Below, piece by piece: positions 48,121 through 56,863 of a DNA stretch of 64,000 nucleotides. Both the position numbers and the translations under genes were made by a program. Each line of letters opens with the position of its first letter. Positions within the stretch are counted from its first letter, which is position 1. Source of the DNA: Paraglaciecola algarum. GTDB taxonomy: Bacteria; Pseudomonadota; Gammaproteobacteria; Enterobacterales; Alteromonadaceae. The stretch covers positions 186,001 through 250,000 of the forward strand of contig NZ_JAKGAS010000007.1 of the NCBI RefSeq assembly GCF_021532655.1, in the 5' to 3' direction. The notes under the pieces are model-generated. The model was not told the DNA's origin. It searched no databases and saw nothing but the letters and a program-made list of their open reading frames with translations.

Positions 48121-48447
48121 ATGAGCGACAAAATTATCACCTTGTCTGACGATAGTTTCGAGGCCGATGTTATCAATGCTGCTGGTCCTGTGTTAGTTGA
48201 CTTTTGGGCTGAATGGTGTGGCCCTTGTAAAATGATCGCACCAATTCTACATGAAGTGGCAGATGAGTTTGACGGCAAGTTAACAGTTGGCAAGCTGAAT
48301 GTCGATGAAAATAACGAAACACCACCTAAGTATGGTATTCGTGGCATCCCAACTTTATTATTATTTAAAGACGGAAACGTAGCTGCAACTAAAGTCGGCG
48401 CTCTGTCTAAAGCTCAATTAGTTGAGTTTTTAAACGAAAATATTTAG
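48121..48447 (+). CDS. trxA: thioredoxin 1
   Basis: A 108-residue thioredoxin with the active site W32-CGPC-36, the buried Asp27, cis-Pro in [11 protein letters not shown] and the C-terminal helix. It is the main cytoplasmic protein disulfide reductant. GGAG lies 6 bp before the ATG. It has its own terminator before rho. Confidence 0.97.
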   Translation: MSDKIITLSDDSFEADVINAAGPVLVDFWAEWCGPCKMIAPILHEVADEFDGKLTVGKLNVDENNETPPKYGIRGIPTLLLFKDGNVAATKVGALSKAQLVEFLNENI

Positions 48448-48470
48448 TAGTTTTATCTAAATAATAATTA

Positions 48471-48500
48471 AAAAAGCTCAGCAGTTGTTGAGCTTTTTTA
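48471..48500 (+). terminator. rho-independent terminator of trxA
   Basis: AAAAAGCTCA (48471-48480) pairs with TGAGCTTTTT (48489-48498), giving a stem ending in a T-run 24 bp after the trxA stop. Confidence 0.88.
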
Positions 48501-48710
48501 TATCCAGTCATAAAAGCAATGAACCTAATCGAGCCCTGTGTAAACATTTTCACTAGACTATTTAAATTAATGATGCTAAGTTTTGTATGTGTTCACACCT
48601 GAACAGACCCGTATTTAGCTCAAATCAGAGATTAAAAAAGTAAATACCCTTGAATTATTCAAACAAACTTGACTGTAAAGACAAGCATCTAGCATAAAGA
48701 CCCACCAATT

Positions 48711-49976
48711 ATGAACCTAACGGAACTCAAGAATAAACCGATCAGCGAACTTGTTAAATTAGCCGAAGAAATGAAGCTAGAAAACATGGCCCGCGCCCGT
48801 AAACAAGACATTATATTTTCCATTCTAAAGTCTCACGCTAAAAGTGGTGAAGACATATTTGGAAATGGCGTATTAGAAATTCTCCAAGATGGCTTTGGCT
48901 TCTTGCGTTCCAACGACTCTTCATATTTAGCTGGTCCAGATGATATTTATGTATCACCGAGTCAAATCAGACGTTTCAACTTACGTACTGGTGACACAAT
49001 AGCGGGGAAAATTCGTCCGCCAAAAGACAGTGAACGTTATTTTGCCTTATTAAAAATTGCAGAAGTGAATTACGACCGTCCTGAAAACGCTCGTAATAAG
49101 ATATTGTTTGAAAACTTAACCCCGTTGCACGCTAATGAACGTTTAACCATGGAGCGTGGTAACGGCAGTAGCGAAGACATTACCGCTAGGGTGTTAGATT
49201 TAGCTTCGCCAATTGGCCGTGGTCAACGTGGTTTAATAGTCGCTCCACCTAAAGCGGGTAAAACCTTACTTTTACAAAACATTGCCCAATCGATTGCCGC
49301 TAATCATCCAGAATGTTTATTGATGGTACTGTTGATTGATGAACGCCCAGAAGAAGTAACTGAGATGCAACGCTTGGTGCGTGGTGAAGTAGTAGCTTCA
49401 ACCTTTGATGAACCAGCTAGTCGTCACGTGCAAGTCGCAGAAATGGTTATCGAAAAAGCCAAACGCTTAGTTGAACATAAAAAAGATGTAGTCATTTTAC
49501 TTGATTCAATTACCCGTTTAGCTCGCGCATACAACACAGTTATCCCTTCGTCAGGTAAAGTATTAACCGGTGGTGTGGATGCCAACGCATTACACAAACC
49601 AAAACGTTTCTTTGGTGCTGCCCGTAATATCGAAGAAGGCGGTAGTTTAACTATCATAGCCACAGCCTTGATAGACACTGGCTCTAAAATGGACGAAGTT
49701 ATCTACGAAGAATTTAAAGGTACGGGTAATATGGAATTGCACCTGAACCGCAAAATTGCAGAAAAACGTGTATTCCCAGCCATAGATTACAACCGTTCAG
49801 GAACACGTCGCGAAGAATTACTGACAACCCAAGACGAATTACAGAAGATGTGGATATTGCGCAAAATTGTGCATGAAATGTCTGAAATCGATGCAATGGA
49901 GTTCTTAATTGGCAAGTTGTCTATGACCAAAACCAATGATGAATTTTTCACTGCTATGCGCAGACAAAAAACCTAA
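48711..49976 (+). CDS. rho: transcription termination factor Rho
   Basis: A 421-residue hexameric RNA-dependent ATPase. It has the N-terminal RNA-binding cold-shock-like domain ([13 protein letters not shown]), Walker [11 protein letters not shown] (about 178-187), [11 protein letters not shown], the Q-loop/R-loop region and the C-terminal tail. The length is close to E. coli Rho (419). The 263-bp region between trxA and rho is probably a long leader, consistent with the known attenuation of rho by its own product, although I cannot point to a rut site. Confidence 0.98.
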   Translation: MNLTELKNKPISELVKLAEEMKLENMARARKQDIIFSILKSHAKSGEDIFGNGVLEILQDGFGFLRSNDSSYLAGPDDIYVSPSQIRRFNLRTGDTIAGKIRPPKDSERYFALLKIAEVNYDRPENARNKILFENLTPLHANERLTMERGNGSSEDITARVLDLASPIGRGQRGLIVAPPKAGKTLLLQNIAQSIAANHPECLLMVLLIDERPEEVTEMQRLVRGEVVASTFDEPASRHVQVAEMVIEKAKRLVEHKKDVVILLDSITRLARAYNTVIPSSGKVLTGGVDANALHKPKRFFGAARNIEEGGSLTIIATALIDTGSKMDEVIYEEFKGTGNMELHLNRKIAEKRVFPAIDYNRSGTRREELLTTQDELQKMWILRKIVHEMSEIDAMEFLIGKLSMTKTNDEFFTAMRRQKT

Positions 49977-50007
49977 GTTCGACTCTTTTACATTCAACTT
50001 AAAAAAC

Positions 50008-50041
50008 AATCCGCCCTCATTTTTATGTCGGCGGATTTTTT
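50008..50041 (+). terminator. rho-independent terminator of rho
   Basis: AATCCGCC (50008-50015) pairs with GGCGGATT (50030-50037) around a 14-nt loop, followed by a T-run, about 30 bp after the rho stop. Confidence 0.82.
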
Positions 50042-50121
50042 GTTTTAGCGTTGAAGTTACACCAATTAAAGCAAAAAATTTAATCAAAAATAACATGGTT
50101 TATTCAAACACTACGATAGGC

Positions 50122-50127
50122 TACAAT
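50122..50127 (+). promoter_or_regulatory. possible -10 element of purEK
   Basis: TACAAT at 50122-50127, with only a weak -35 (TTTATT) 17 nt upstream. I see no PurR-like ACGCAAACGTTTGCGT operator in this region. Confidence 0.3.
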
Positions 50128-50207
50128 ACGCGGCTTGAAATTTTAGAGATGTTTGATTAAACAATTCAAATATCTACTTATTTAAAATTAATTAAGCGAG
50201 AAACCTT

Positions 50208-50702
50208 ATGCCTAAAGTGGCAATAGTGATGGGCTCAAAATCAGATTGGCCTACTATGCAACAAGCAGCCCTAATGTTAGAAAAACTTGGCGTGGACTAT
50301 CAAGCCAAGGTGGTTTCAGCCCACCGTACTCCTGGGCTTTTAACTGAATTTGCAGAGCAAGCAGCTGATGAAGGTTTTCAAGTGATAATTGGTGGTGCAG
50401 GCGGTGCAGCTCACCTACCAGGCATGATAGCTGCTCATACACATTTACCCGTTTTTGGTGTACCTGTGCGCTCTAGCCAACTTAATGGCATTGATTCGTT
50501 ATTATCAATTGTGCAAATGCCTAAAGGCGTAGCTGTAGGCACATTAGCCATAGGCGAAGCCGGCGCCGCGAATGCAGGCTTATTGGCAGCTCAAATAGTC
50601 GGTTTACAAGATCTTAAGGTTCAACAAGCAGTTAAAGATTTTAGAGCTGCACAAACTGCAACAGTGCTTGCACAAGAAGAATTACAATTACCTTCAGCAT
50701 AA
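50208..50702 (+). CDS. purE: N5-carboxyaminoimidazole ribonucleotide mutase
   Basis: A 164-residue class I PurE that converts N5-CAIR to CAIR in purine synthesis. The signatures [31 protein letters not shown] and the [22 protein letters not shown] stretch are complete, including the active-site histidine. purK follows after 11 bp. Confidence 0.97.
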   Translation: MPKVAIVMGSKSDWPTMQQAALMLEKLGVDYQAKVVSAHRTPGLLTEFAEQAADEGFQVIIGGAGGAAHLPGMIAAHTHLPVFGVPVRSSQLNGIDSLLSIVQMPKGVAVGTLAIGEAGAANAGLLAAQIVGLQDLKVQQAVKDFRAAQTATVLAQEELQLPSA

Positions 50703-50713
50703 AGGCTTAAAGA

Positions 50714-51853
50714 ATGAGTATCTTAGTTTTAGGTTCTGGGCAGCTTGCCCGAATGATGTCACTCGCTGCTGCGCCAATTGGTGTTGAAGTCCAAGCTGTA
50801 GATGTGTCTAATCATAAAATTGTTGATCCAGTGACTAAGTTAGCCAGTAATCACTCACTTGATAAAATTTTACAAGAAGTGGATGCGGTCACAGCTGAAT
50901 TCGAACATATCCCAGAAGATTTATTGGCCACAGTACACGCTTCAGGAAAACTCAAACCTAGTGCAGAAGCCATATTAACAGGCGCTGATCGAGTGCGAGA
51001 AAAAACCTTACTCGAAAAACTTAAAATAGCTAATTGCCCTTTTGACATCATTACCAATATCGAGCAGCTAGATGCCGCTGTTGAAAAACTAGGCGAACAA
51101 CTCATTATTAAGGCAAGCCGTGACGGTTACGACGGGTATGGTCAATGGCGCATGCAAAATAAAAGCGAGTTAACCACTTTAAAGCAAACTCTTTCTAAGC
51201 TTGATTTGAATAAAGTGCCTCTAGTGGTCGAAAAAATGCTGAACTTTGAACGCGAATTGTCACTTGTAGCCGTTCGCAGTAGTGAAGGTCAATTAGCATA
51301 TTATCCTCTGGCTGAAAATTTACATCATCAAGGGCAATTACATGTATCTATTGCACCAGCCACAAATGTTGATGAAGCACTAAACCAACAAGCGCAGCAA
51401 ATATTTAATAAGCTTGCTGAGTCATTAGATTATGTGGGTGTATTGGCGGTAGAATTCTTCCAGTTAGGCGATACTCTGTTAGTTAATGAAATTGCACCTA
51501 GAGTGCATAATTCAGGACACTGGACTATGCAAGGCGCTGATACCTGCCAATTTGAAAATCACATACGAGCGGTACGGGGTTTACCTTTGGGTTCAACAAA
51601 AGTGACCTCACATACTGCCATGATCAATATTATCGGTTGCTCTTCATTCAATCGAGATATGTTAAGTATTCCAGGTTGCCATTTACATTGGTACGGTAAA
51701 AACCCAAGAAAAAAACGCAAAATGGGCCACTTTAATTTATGCGCTGACAGCTACGCAGAGTTGTCCAAATCAATTGATCGTTTGTCTGAGTATGTGCCAT
51801 TAGAATTCTTCCCAATGCTTACAGACGAGGCTGCACGTTTGGCGAAATTATAA
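50714..51853 (+). CDS. purK: N5-carboxyaminoimidazole ribonucleotide synthase
   Basis: A 379-residue ATP-grasp enzyme that makes N5-CAIR from AIR, bicarbonate and ATP. It has the N-terminal GSGQLARMM nucleotide loop, SRDGYDGYGQW (ATP binding), VVEKMLNFERELSLVAVR, and EIAPRVHNSGHWTMQG. It forms the usual purE-purK operon. Confidence 0.96.
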   Translation: MSILVLGSGQLARMMSLAAAPIGVEVQAVDVSNHKIVDPVTKLASNHSLDKILQEVDAVTAEFEHIPEDLLATVHASGKLKPSAEAILTGADRVREKTLLEKLKIANCPFDIITNIEQLDAAVEKLGEQLIIKASRDGYDGYGQWRMQNKSELTTLKQTLSKLDLNKVPLVVEKMLNFERELSLVAVRSSEGQLAYYPLAENLHHQGQLHVSIAPATNVDEALNQQAQQIFNKLAESLDYVGVLAVEFFQLGDTLLVNEIAPRVHNSGHWTMQGADTCQFENHIRAVRGLPLGSTKVTSHTAMINIIGCSSFNRDMLSIPGCHLHWYGKNPRKKRKMGHFNLCADSYAELSKSIDRLSEYVPLEFFPMLTDEAARLAKL

Positions 51854-51881
51854 GCAGACAGAAACTAATTTACGTAATTGT

Positions 51882-51909
51882 TTGACAAATGTTTATATCT
51901 GAATAGAAT
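51882..51909 (+). promoter_or_regulatory. strong promoter of tRNA-Thr
   Basis: A perfect -35 TTGACA (51882-51887), 16-nt spacer and -10 TAGAAT (51904-51909, 5/6) followed by a GC-rich discriminator (GCGCTCG), typical of a stringently controlled tRNA promoter. Confidence 0.8.
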
Positions 51910-51991
51910 AGCGCTCGCTTTCAGGGCTAGGAGCCTAATAAGGTTACTTACCAACAACCTGAAAGTAGCGTCACTTGAAGTAAAAAACAGT

Positions 51992-52067
<76 letters not shown>

Positions 52068-52088
52068 TTTTATTTCAGCATTTCTTCA

Positions 52089-52147
52089 AACTGACTTGTA
52101 ATCAGTAGCTAAGTCTCATAGCAGTTCGACTCCCACAATCAGCACCA
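52089..52147 (+). pseudogene. degenerate 3' fragment of tRNA-Thr
   Basis: AACTGACTTGTAATCAGTAG (52089-52108) repeats the anticodon arm of the tRNA exactly. GCAGTTCGACTCC (52121-52133) and AGCACCA (52141-52147) repeat its T-arm and 3' end, while the variable region is enlarged and the acceptor strand has decayed (CAATCAGC instead of AGTCGGC). The 5' half is absent, so it cannot be functional. It is a decayed tandem copy or a scar of tRNA-targeted integration. Confidence 0.8.
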
Positions 52148-52158
52148 TTTTTCTTTTC

Positions 52159-52176
52159 AAAAGCAAAAGCAAAAGC
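52159..52176 (+). repeat. three tandem AAAAGC units
   Basis: AAAAGC is repeated three times in a row, immediately before the mini-hairpin cluster. Confidence 0.7.
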
Positions 52177-52193
52177 ATTCACTTCGTTCACTT

Positions 52194-52257
52194 ATGTGCT
52201 TCGCACACAAAGCATTCGTAAACTCACTTATGGCATAGCCACTTTATGAGCTTCGCT
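52194..52257. repeat. cluster of mini-hairpin repeats (ATG-xGC-loop-GCx-CAC)
   Basis: Three short units follow one another, each a small palindrome with a 3-nt loop framed by ATG and CAC. They are ATGTGC-TTC-GCACAC (52194-52208), ATGGC-ATA-GCCAC (about 52229-52241) and ATGAGC-TTC-GCTCAC (about 52246-52260). A fourth copy, identical over 18 bases to the first, is at 52503-52520. Their role is unknown. Confidence 0.65.
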
Positions 52258-52282
52258 CACTGTCATCCATGACTTTTTTTAA

Positions 52283-52334
52283 ACGAAATCCATTTCGTCT
52301 AACTTACTTTTTACCAACAGCCGCAAAAAGTAAG
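52283..52334. repeat. two consecutive inverted repeats in the tRNA-Thr 3' region
   Basis: ACGAAAT-CC-ATTTCGT (52283-52298) and CTTACTTTTT (52303-52312) pairing with AAAAAGTAAG (52325-52334) around a 12-nt loop. They lie in a non-coding stretch. The second could terminate the tRNA transcript. Confidence 0.6.
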
Positions 52335-52502
52335 CAAAAAGGGCCGTGCTCCAGCAATGCTCTTCTTCTAATTTTGTAATGAATTAAGCAGGCCAGCTTG
52401 AGATGTTCCCGACATCACAAGCCTCAATTGGCTATCCATGCCACTTGACCCACTAAATTCACCACAAAATCAGCGAGCCTTGATTCGCATTAAGGGAAAA
52501 GC

Positions 52503-52520
52503 ATGTGCTTCGCACACAAA
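52503..52520. repeat. distant copy of the mini-hairpin repeat
   Basis: ATGTGCTTCGCACACAAA recurs here exactly as at 52194-52211, about 300 bp away, just before the terminator of the peptidase gene. The stretch between 52335 and 52502 holds no gene I can support. Confidence 0.75.
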
Positions 52521-52551
52521 AAAACACTAATCATTACAATTGGTGTTTTTT
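52519..52551 (-). terminator. rho-independent terminator of the M28 peptidase gene
   Basis: AAAAAACAC (52519-52527) pairs with GTGTTTTTT (52543-52551). The stem extends inward through TAAT/ATTG. It lies 18 bp after the peptidase stop, and on the minus strand ends in a T-run. It may also act on plus-strand transcripts from the tRNA side. Confidence 0.82.
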
Positions 52552-52568
52552 AGCTTACCCATGTTCGG

Positions 52569-54002
52569 TTATTTAGTTTTAGGGATTTTTAGGTCCACGT
52601 CAGAGTCTGCGATCATATAAATCGTTGCTGCGTAGGCTGCGACGTTTTGGGCGAGTTCATCTGGGTTGATTTTGTCTAAGGTATCATCAGGAGTGTGATG
52701 CAAATCAAAATAATCTCGACCATTTTGATTTAAACGGATAGTGGGTACACCCTGCTGTGCCAGCGGAATAATGTCTGGGCCACCACCTGCTATGTCTGCA
52801 CCACCACGTACTATGCCAAGCGGTGATAACACCTTAGCTATTTCATCCATCAACTCTGTTGCTTGTGGATTGACGTTTGAGACTAGTTGCCAGATGGTTT
52901 GTGCGCCAAAGTCTGATTCTGTGGCCACCACGTGATTAGATAAATTATCTTTGTGTTGTTTTGCATAAGCAAAAGCACCGAGTAATCCAACTTCTTCGGC
53001 GCCAAACATTACCACTCGAATAGTGCGTTTAGGTCGCTTAGGTAATTTAGCTATTAGTGCCGCAGCAGCTGTGGTAATCGCGACGCCTGCGCCGTCATCT
53101 ACTGCACCTGTACCCAAATCCCAGCTATCTAAATGACCACCAATTAGCACTATTTCATCTGGTTTTTCGCTACCAATCAAATCCAAAATAACATTGCCGC
53201 TGCTTACTTCACCTTTCCATTTAGACTCTGAATGCAAAGATATATTTAATGGCTTACCCAAGTTATGCAGTCTACGCAGGTGATCGGCGTCTGGATTAGA
53301 AATAGCGATAACCGGAATTTTTGCCCAGCCATCATCATTTTTACTCATCATGCCAGAATGTGGAAAACGGTGCGAGTCTGAGCCTACAGAGCGCACCACT
53401 AATGCCTTAGCACCAGCTCTTTGGGCATGTTGCCAGCCTACTCTTCTGCGTTGATTAGCTTGACTATAACCTGCACCGGTTTGACTTTTTACTAACAAGT
53501 CACCATCTACAAACGCAATTTTTCCGACTAACGACCCGTTTTTCACTTCAGCTAACGCATGGATATCTCGAAAATATACTACAGATGCGTCAATATTTTT
53601 CTTGGATGGGGCAGCTCCACCAAGCGCTGTGCCATATAAAGCTTGTTGGTAGGGTGAAGTTAATTCAATATGTAGATGGCCTCTATCCCAAAATGGCATA
53701 GTAAATTCTTCAATACTGACTTTATCAAAATCTAGACTTTTACCTAACTTAACTCCCCAATCTCGGGCCCGTTTTTCAGCCTCAGAACCGCCTAAACGCG
53801 GGCCAATCTCAGTGGTTAACGATTCCACTATACTAAAGCCAAGATCACTTTCAAGCGCTGTTTGAATGAGTTGTGTTGCGGTTTCTTTTTGGGCCTCTGT
53901 AACAGCAGTAACAACTGTCTGTTGGGCTAAAAGTTGAAAACTTAAAACACCTAAAGCTATGCCGTATGCAAAGCGCTTGGTTAATGGTTCTGTTAATCGC
54001 AT
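52569..54002 (-). CDS. secreted M28 family zinc aminopeptidase
   Basis: A 477-residue exported peptidase (signal peptide about 1-26). It has a PA-like insert (about 120-240, GAKALVVRSVGS) and an M28 catalytic domain (about 260-470). The zinc ligands and catalytic acids are in GGHLDSWDLG, DDGAGVA, FGAEEVGLLG, ATESDFG and LHHTPDDT. All are present, so it should be active as a dinuclear zinc amino- or carboxypeptidase (Q-type). It is on the minus strand, downstream of prmA with an 85-bp gap. Confidence 0.9.
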   Translation of the reverse strand: MRLTEPLTKRFAYGIALGVLSFQLLAQQTVVTAVTEAQKETATQLIQTALESDLGFSIVESLTTEIGPRLGGSEAEKRARDWGVKLGKSLDFDKVSIEEFTMPFWDRGHLHIELTSPYQQALYGTALGGAAPSKKNIDASVVYFRDIHALAEVKNGSLVGKIAFVDGDLLVKSQTGAGYSQANQRRRVGWQHAQRAGAKALVVRSVGSDSHRFPHSGMMSKNDDGWAKIPVIAISNPDADHLRRLHNLGKPLNISLHSESKWKGEVSSGNVILDLIGSEKPDEIVLIGGHLDSWDLGTGAVDDGAGVAITTAAAALIAKLPKRPKRTIRVVMFGAEEVGLLGAFAYAKQHKDNLSNHVVATESDFGAQTIWQLVSNVNPQATELMDEIAKVLSPLGIVRGGADIAGGGPDIIPLAQQGVPTIRLNQNGRDYFDLHHTPDDTLDKINPDELAQNVAAYAATIYMIADSDVDLKIPKTK

Positions 54003-54087
54003 GTTACACTCCGTTTGTCATCTACTTGGTATTGTATATTTAGTTGTATTTAAATCTTATAACCATGGTTTATGAATTGAGTAATTA

Positions 54088-54966
54088 TTACTTTCTTTTA
54101 CCCGACACTCTCGCCCATTCGCCGTCGATTTCGATTGGTTCCATATCAAAATCAACACTATATAAATCATTAATTTCTTGCGCTTGGTTATCTAAAATAC
54201 CTGACAAAACTAATTTTCCGCCAGGCTTGCAGTATGCTGTGATCACTTCTCTTAGCTCTCTAAGAGGCCCTGCAAGAATATTGGCTAACACCACATCGGC
54301 TTCTAGTTCTGGCTGATCTTGTGGTAAATATAGCTCTATCAAATCGCCAATATCATTGCGATTGGCGTTGTCTTGGCTAGCTAACAAAGCCTGGGGGTCA
54401 ATATCAATGCCTACCACTCGTTTAGCGCCTAACTTGAGTGCAGCTATACCCAATATACCTGAGCCACAACCAAAATCGACTACTAAGGATTGAGCGAGCT
54501 CTAGGCCATCTAACCACCTTAGGCACAAGCTAGTTGTGGGGTGAGTGCCAGTGCCAAATGCTAGGCCTGGGTCAAGCATCACATTCACAGCGTTAGGATC
54601 GGGTACATCACGCCAGCTTGGGCAAATCCATAAACGTTCTCCAAATTGCATGGGGTGGAAGTTCTCCATCCATTCCCGTTCCCAGTCTTTATCTTCTAAT
54701 TGATCGAGTTTGTGATTGAAACTTTTTCCTAATATTTTGGCTTTGGATAAACGATTAATTACGCCTTGCATGTCGTGATTTGCGTCGAATAAACCTACTA
54801 TTTGAGTGTCTGGCCATAACATCACTTCACCGGGTTTAGGTTCATACATGGGTGTATCTTTAGCATCAACGAAAGTCACTGCTTGGGCGCCATTAGCAGT
54901 TAACATGTCGCCGATTTGTTCAGCATATTCTGCTTGGCTGTTTATTTTTAGTTGGATCCAAGGCAT
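54088..54966 (-). CDS. prmA: ribosomal protein L11 methyltransferase
   Basis: A 292-residue SAM-dependent enzyme that trimethylates ribosomal protein L11. I chose the ATG at 54966, giving MPWIQLKIN, which aligns with E. coli PrmA. The frame stays open for 41 codons upstream but those residues are not family-like. Motif [21 protein letters not shown], the GTGTHPTT segment and [13 protein letters not shown] are clear. PrmA is often downstream of accC in gammaproteobacteria; here the chemoreceptor gene and a MITE lie between. Confidence 0.95.
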   Translation of the reverse strand: MPWIQLKINSQAEYAEQIGDMLTANGAQAVTFVDAKDTPMYEPKPGEVMLWPDTQIVGLFDANHDMQGVINRLSKAKILGKSFNHKLDQLEDKDWEREWMENFHPMQFGERLWICPSWRDVPDPNAVNVMLDPGLAFGTGTHPTTSLCLRWLDGLELAQSLVVDFGCGSGILGIAALKLGAKRVVGIDIDPQALLASQDNANRNDIGDLIELYLPQDQPELEADVVLANILAGPLRELREVITAYCKPGGKLVLSGILDNQAQEINDLYSVDFDMEPIEIDGEWARVSGKRK

Positions 54967-55179
54967 GGGAGAGTTCTTTATCAAAGTTTTAGCCAGTATA
55001 CCATGACAGCTTAATATGGCTTTACTTGAAACTGTCGTCAGAAAAATCACTATCAATTTTGAGTTTATGGTCGATAGTAAATATTGCAAAGTACAACCAC
55101 CTCTTGTACACCTAACTATTTGTTATTAAAGTATTTAGGTAATTATCAGGTTTAAATTAAATAGTAAGGAACAGTCTTT

Positions 55180-56493
55180 ATGGGATTTTTCAGTAAAAGT
55201 AATGACTTGTCTGTAGAGCTAGCTGAAATCACTCGTCACAAGTATAGTCTTGAAGCTGTGTACAAGGCGTTTTCTTTGTCCATGGCGATGATTGAATTTA
55301 GTCCTGAAGGTAGAGTACTCACTGCCAATCACAACTTTTTGCAAACAATGGAATATAGCCTGCAAGAAATTGTTGGTAAACATCACAGTCTGTTTTGCAA
55401 AGCAGAGTTAGTGAATAGTGCGGAGTATAAAGATTTTTGGAAAGAGCTGGCTAACGGTAAAGCGACAAATGGCGAATTTTTACGAGTCACTCACAGTGGC
55501 AAGAATATTTGGTTGGCTGCAAGTTATTGTCCAGTATTAGATCAAAGCGGCCAAGTCGAAAAAGTCATTAAAATAGCTTCAGATATGACTCAAACAGTTG
55601 AGTCAATGCATGAACTAAAAGCCCAATCCGAAGCTGTTTCTCGTTCGATGGCAACCATAGAATTTGATATCAATGGTAATATTCTGTCTGCCAATGATAA
55701 TTTTTATCAGACTATGGGCTATACACAAGCCGAAATAATAGGCAAACATCACAAAATGTTTTGCACCGCTGAATTATCTAGATCTGACCAATATCGCCAA
55801 TTTTGGCACAAACTTAATAGTGGAGAGTTTATTTCCGGCCGATTTGAACGGATCAATAAAAATGGGGATTCAGTTTGGTTAGATGCCACCTACAATCCGA
55901 TTTTCAATACAGAAGGCCAGCTTTATAAGATCATAAAGTTTGCAACCGACCATACCGCTTCTGTCGAGGCCGGTAACAAAACCAGTGAACTTGTTTACCA
56001 ATCATCAATAAAAACCGATGATATTTCAACTAAAGGCAACGACATAGTTACTGAAGCAATAGCGGCGATGCAAAAAGTATCACAGGGGTTATCTAGCGCA
56101 GCAGCAAGTATAGACTCTCTGAGCCAGCAATCAGAGCAAATAAGCAATATAGTCAATACCATTACGTCTATTGCTGATCAAACTAATCTATTAGCACTTA
56201 ATGCCGCCATTGAAGCTGCCCGCGCTGGCGAACAAGGCAGAGGCTTTGCTGTGGTTGCGGACGAAGTAAGACAGTTAGCCGGTAGAACCAGTAAATCAAC
56301 CGCTGAAATTGATGAAGTAGTTAAAGAAAATAATCAACTATCTAATGATGCTGTTCAATCTATGCAACAAATTGTTGAGCTTGCAGAACAAGGCATGAAT
56401 TTAGTGCAAAAGACCGGCGAAGCAATTACAGAGATAAGCGACAGTACTCGAGAAATGGTGGAAGTAGTGAGTAAAATGTCAAAAAGTGACTAA
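55180..56493 (+). CDS. soluble PAS-PAS methyl-accepting chemotaxis protein
   Basis: A 437-residue receptor with no transmembrane segment. It has two PAS domains (about 30-140 and 147-262; each with YT/YSxxEIxGKHHxxFC and W-x-A-x-Y-x-P-motifs), then a short MCP signalling domain (about 270-437) with the hairpin tip [20 protein letters not shown] (about 337-356). The doubled PAS resembles redox/aerotaxis sensors with flavin or haem. The stop codon TAA (56491-56493) meets the first base of the MITE-like element, so the natural C-terminus could have been shortened by its insertion. It is on the plus strand, divergent from prmA. Confidence 0.88.
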   Translation: MGFFSKSNDLSVELAEITRHKYSLEAVYKAFSLSMAMIEFSPEGRVLTANHNFLQTMEYSLQEIVGKHHSLFCKAELVNSAEYKDFWKELANGKATNGEFLRVTHSGKNIWLAASYCPVLDQSGQVEKVIKIASDMTQTVESMHELKAQSEAVSRSMATIEFDINGNILSANDNFYQTMGYTQAEIIGKHHKMFCTAELSRSDQYRQFWHKLNSGEFISGRFERINKNGDSVWLDATYNPIFNTEGQLYKIIKFATDHTASVEAGNKTSELVYQSSIKTDDISTKGNDIVTEAIAAMQKVSQGLSSAAASIDSLSQQSEQISNIVNTITSIADQTNLLALNAAIEAARAGEQGRGFAVVADEVRQLAGRTSKSTAEIDEVVKENNQLSNDAVQSMQQIVELAEQGMNLVQKTGEAITEISDSTREMVEVVSKMSKSD

Positions 56494-56790
56494 TACCAAT
56501 CGGCATAAATAAGTAGTCACTCAGAATGCGTCCAGCGGATTTTGATTAAGGCGTCGCTATGTAGTAATGGTTTTTCCCTTGCAAATAGGGAGAACCCACT
56601 CTTTTTGAAAAGCTTGGGCGCAAAAGCCGCTGGGGCACTCCTTTCAGGCGAGTTTTAAAAAGGCTTACCCTGTGTTGCATGACCTCGAAAGAGAACATGG
56701 TGATTTTTAGTGAAGAGCTGCCAGTCATGCGCCTTGTTTAAGCCCTTTTAAACTCTCGCTGAGAGGCCAATTATTTATGCCGATTGGTAT
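56493..56790. mobile_element. MITE-like element with 20-bp perfect terminal inverted repeats
   Basis: ATACCAATCGGCATAAATAA (56493-56512) is the exact reverse complement of the sequence at 56771-56790, with 258 bp between. No transposase or other gene is inside, but internal imperfect hairpins occur (for example GGTTTTTCCCT...AGGGAGAACC around 56570-56597). The ends could be flanked by a TA target duplication (TA at 56494-56495 and 56788-56789), as in Tc1/mariner-type elements, though this is not certain. The size and structure fit a non-autonomous miniature inverted-repeat element. Confidence 0.8.
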
Positions 56791-56811
56791 AAAAGCTTTA
56801 ATTCTACTCAT

Positions 56812-56843
56812 AAAAAAAAGAGCGACTAGTCGCTCTTTTTTTT
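56812..56843. terminator. bidirectional terminator downstream of accC
   Basis: A perfect 32-bp palindrome: A8, GAGCGACTAGTCGCTC (56820-56835) and T8. It is a strong intrinsic terminator on both strands, 20 bp past the accC stop. Confidence 0.93.
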
Positions 56844-56863
56844 GTTTTGCGTAAAGCTTAAGC

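Noticed and set aside
52068..52568. hidden genomic island at tRNA-Thr
   Set aside because: A tRNA fragment is present, but there is no integrase or cargo in the 500 bp before the next core gene, so at most it is a relic.
54967..55089. 41-codon in-frame extension upstream of prmA
   Set aside because: The extra residues are not PrmA-like. The shorter start gives the usual N-terminus MPWIQLKIN.
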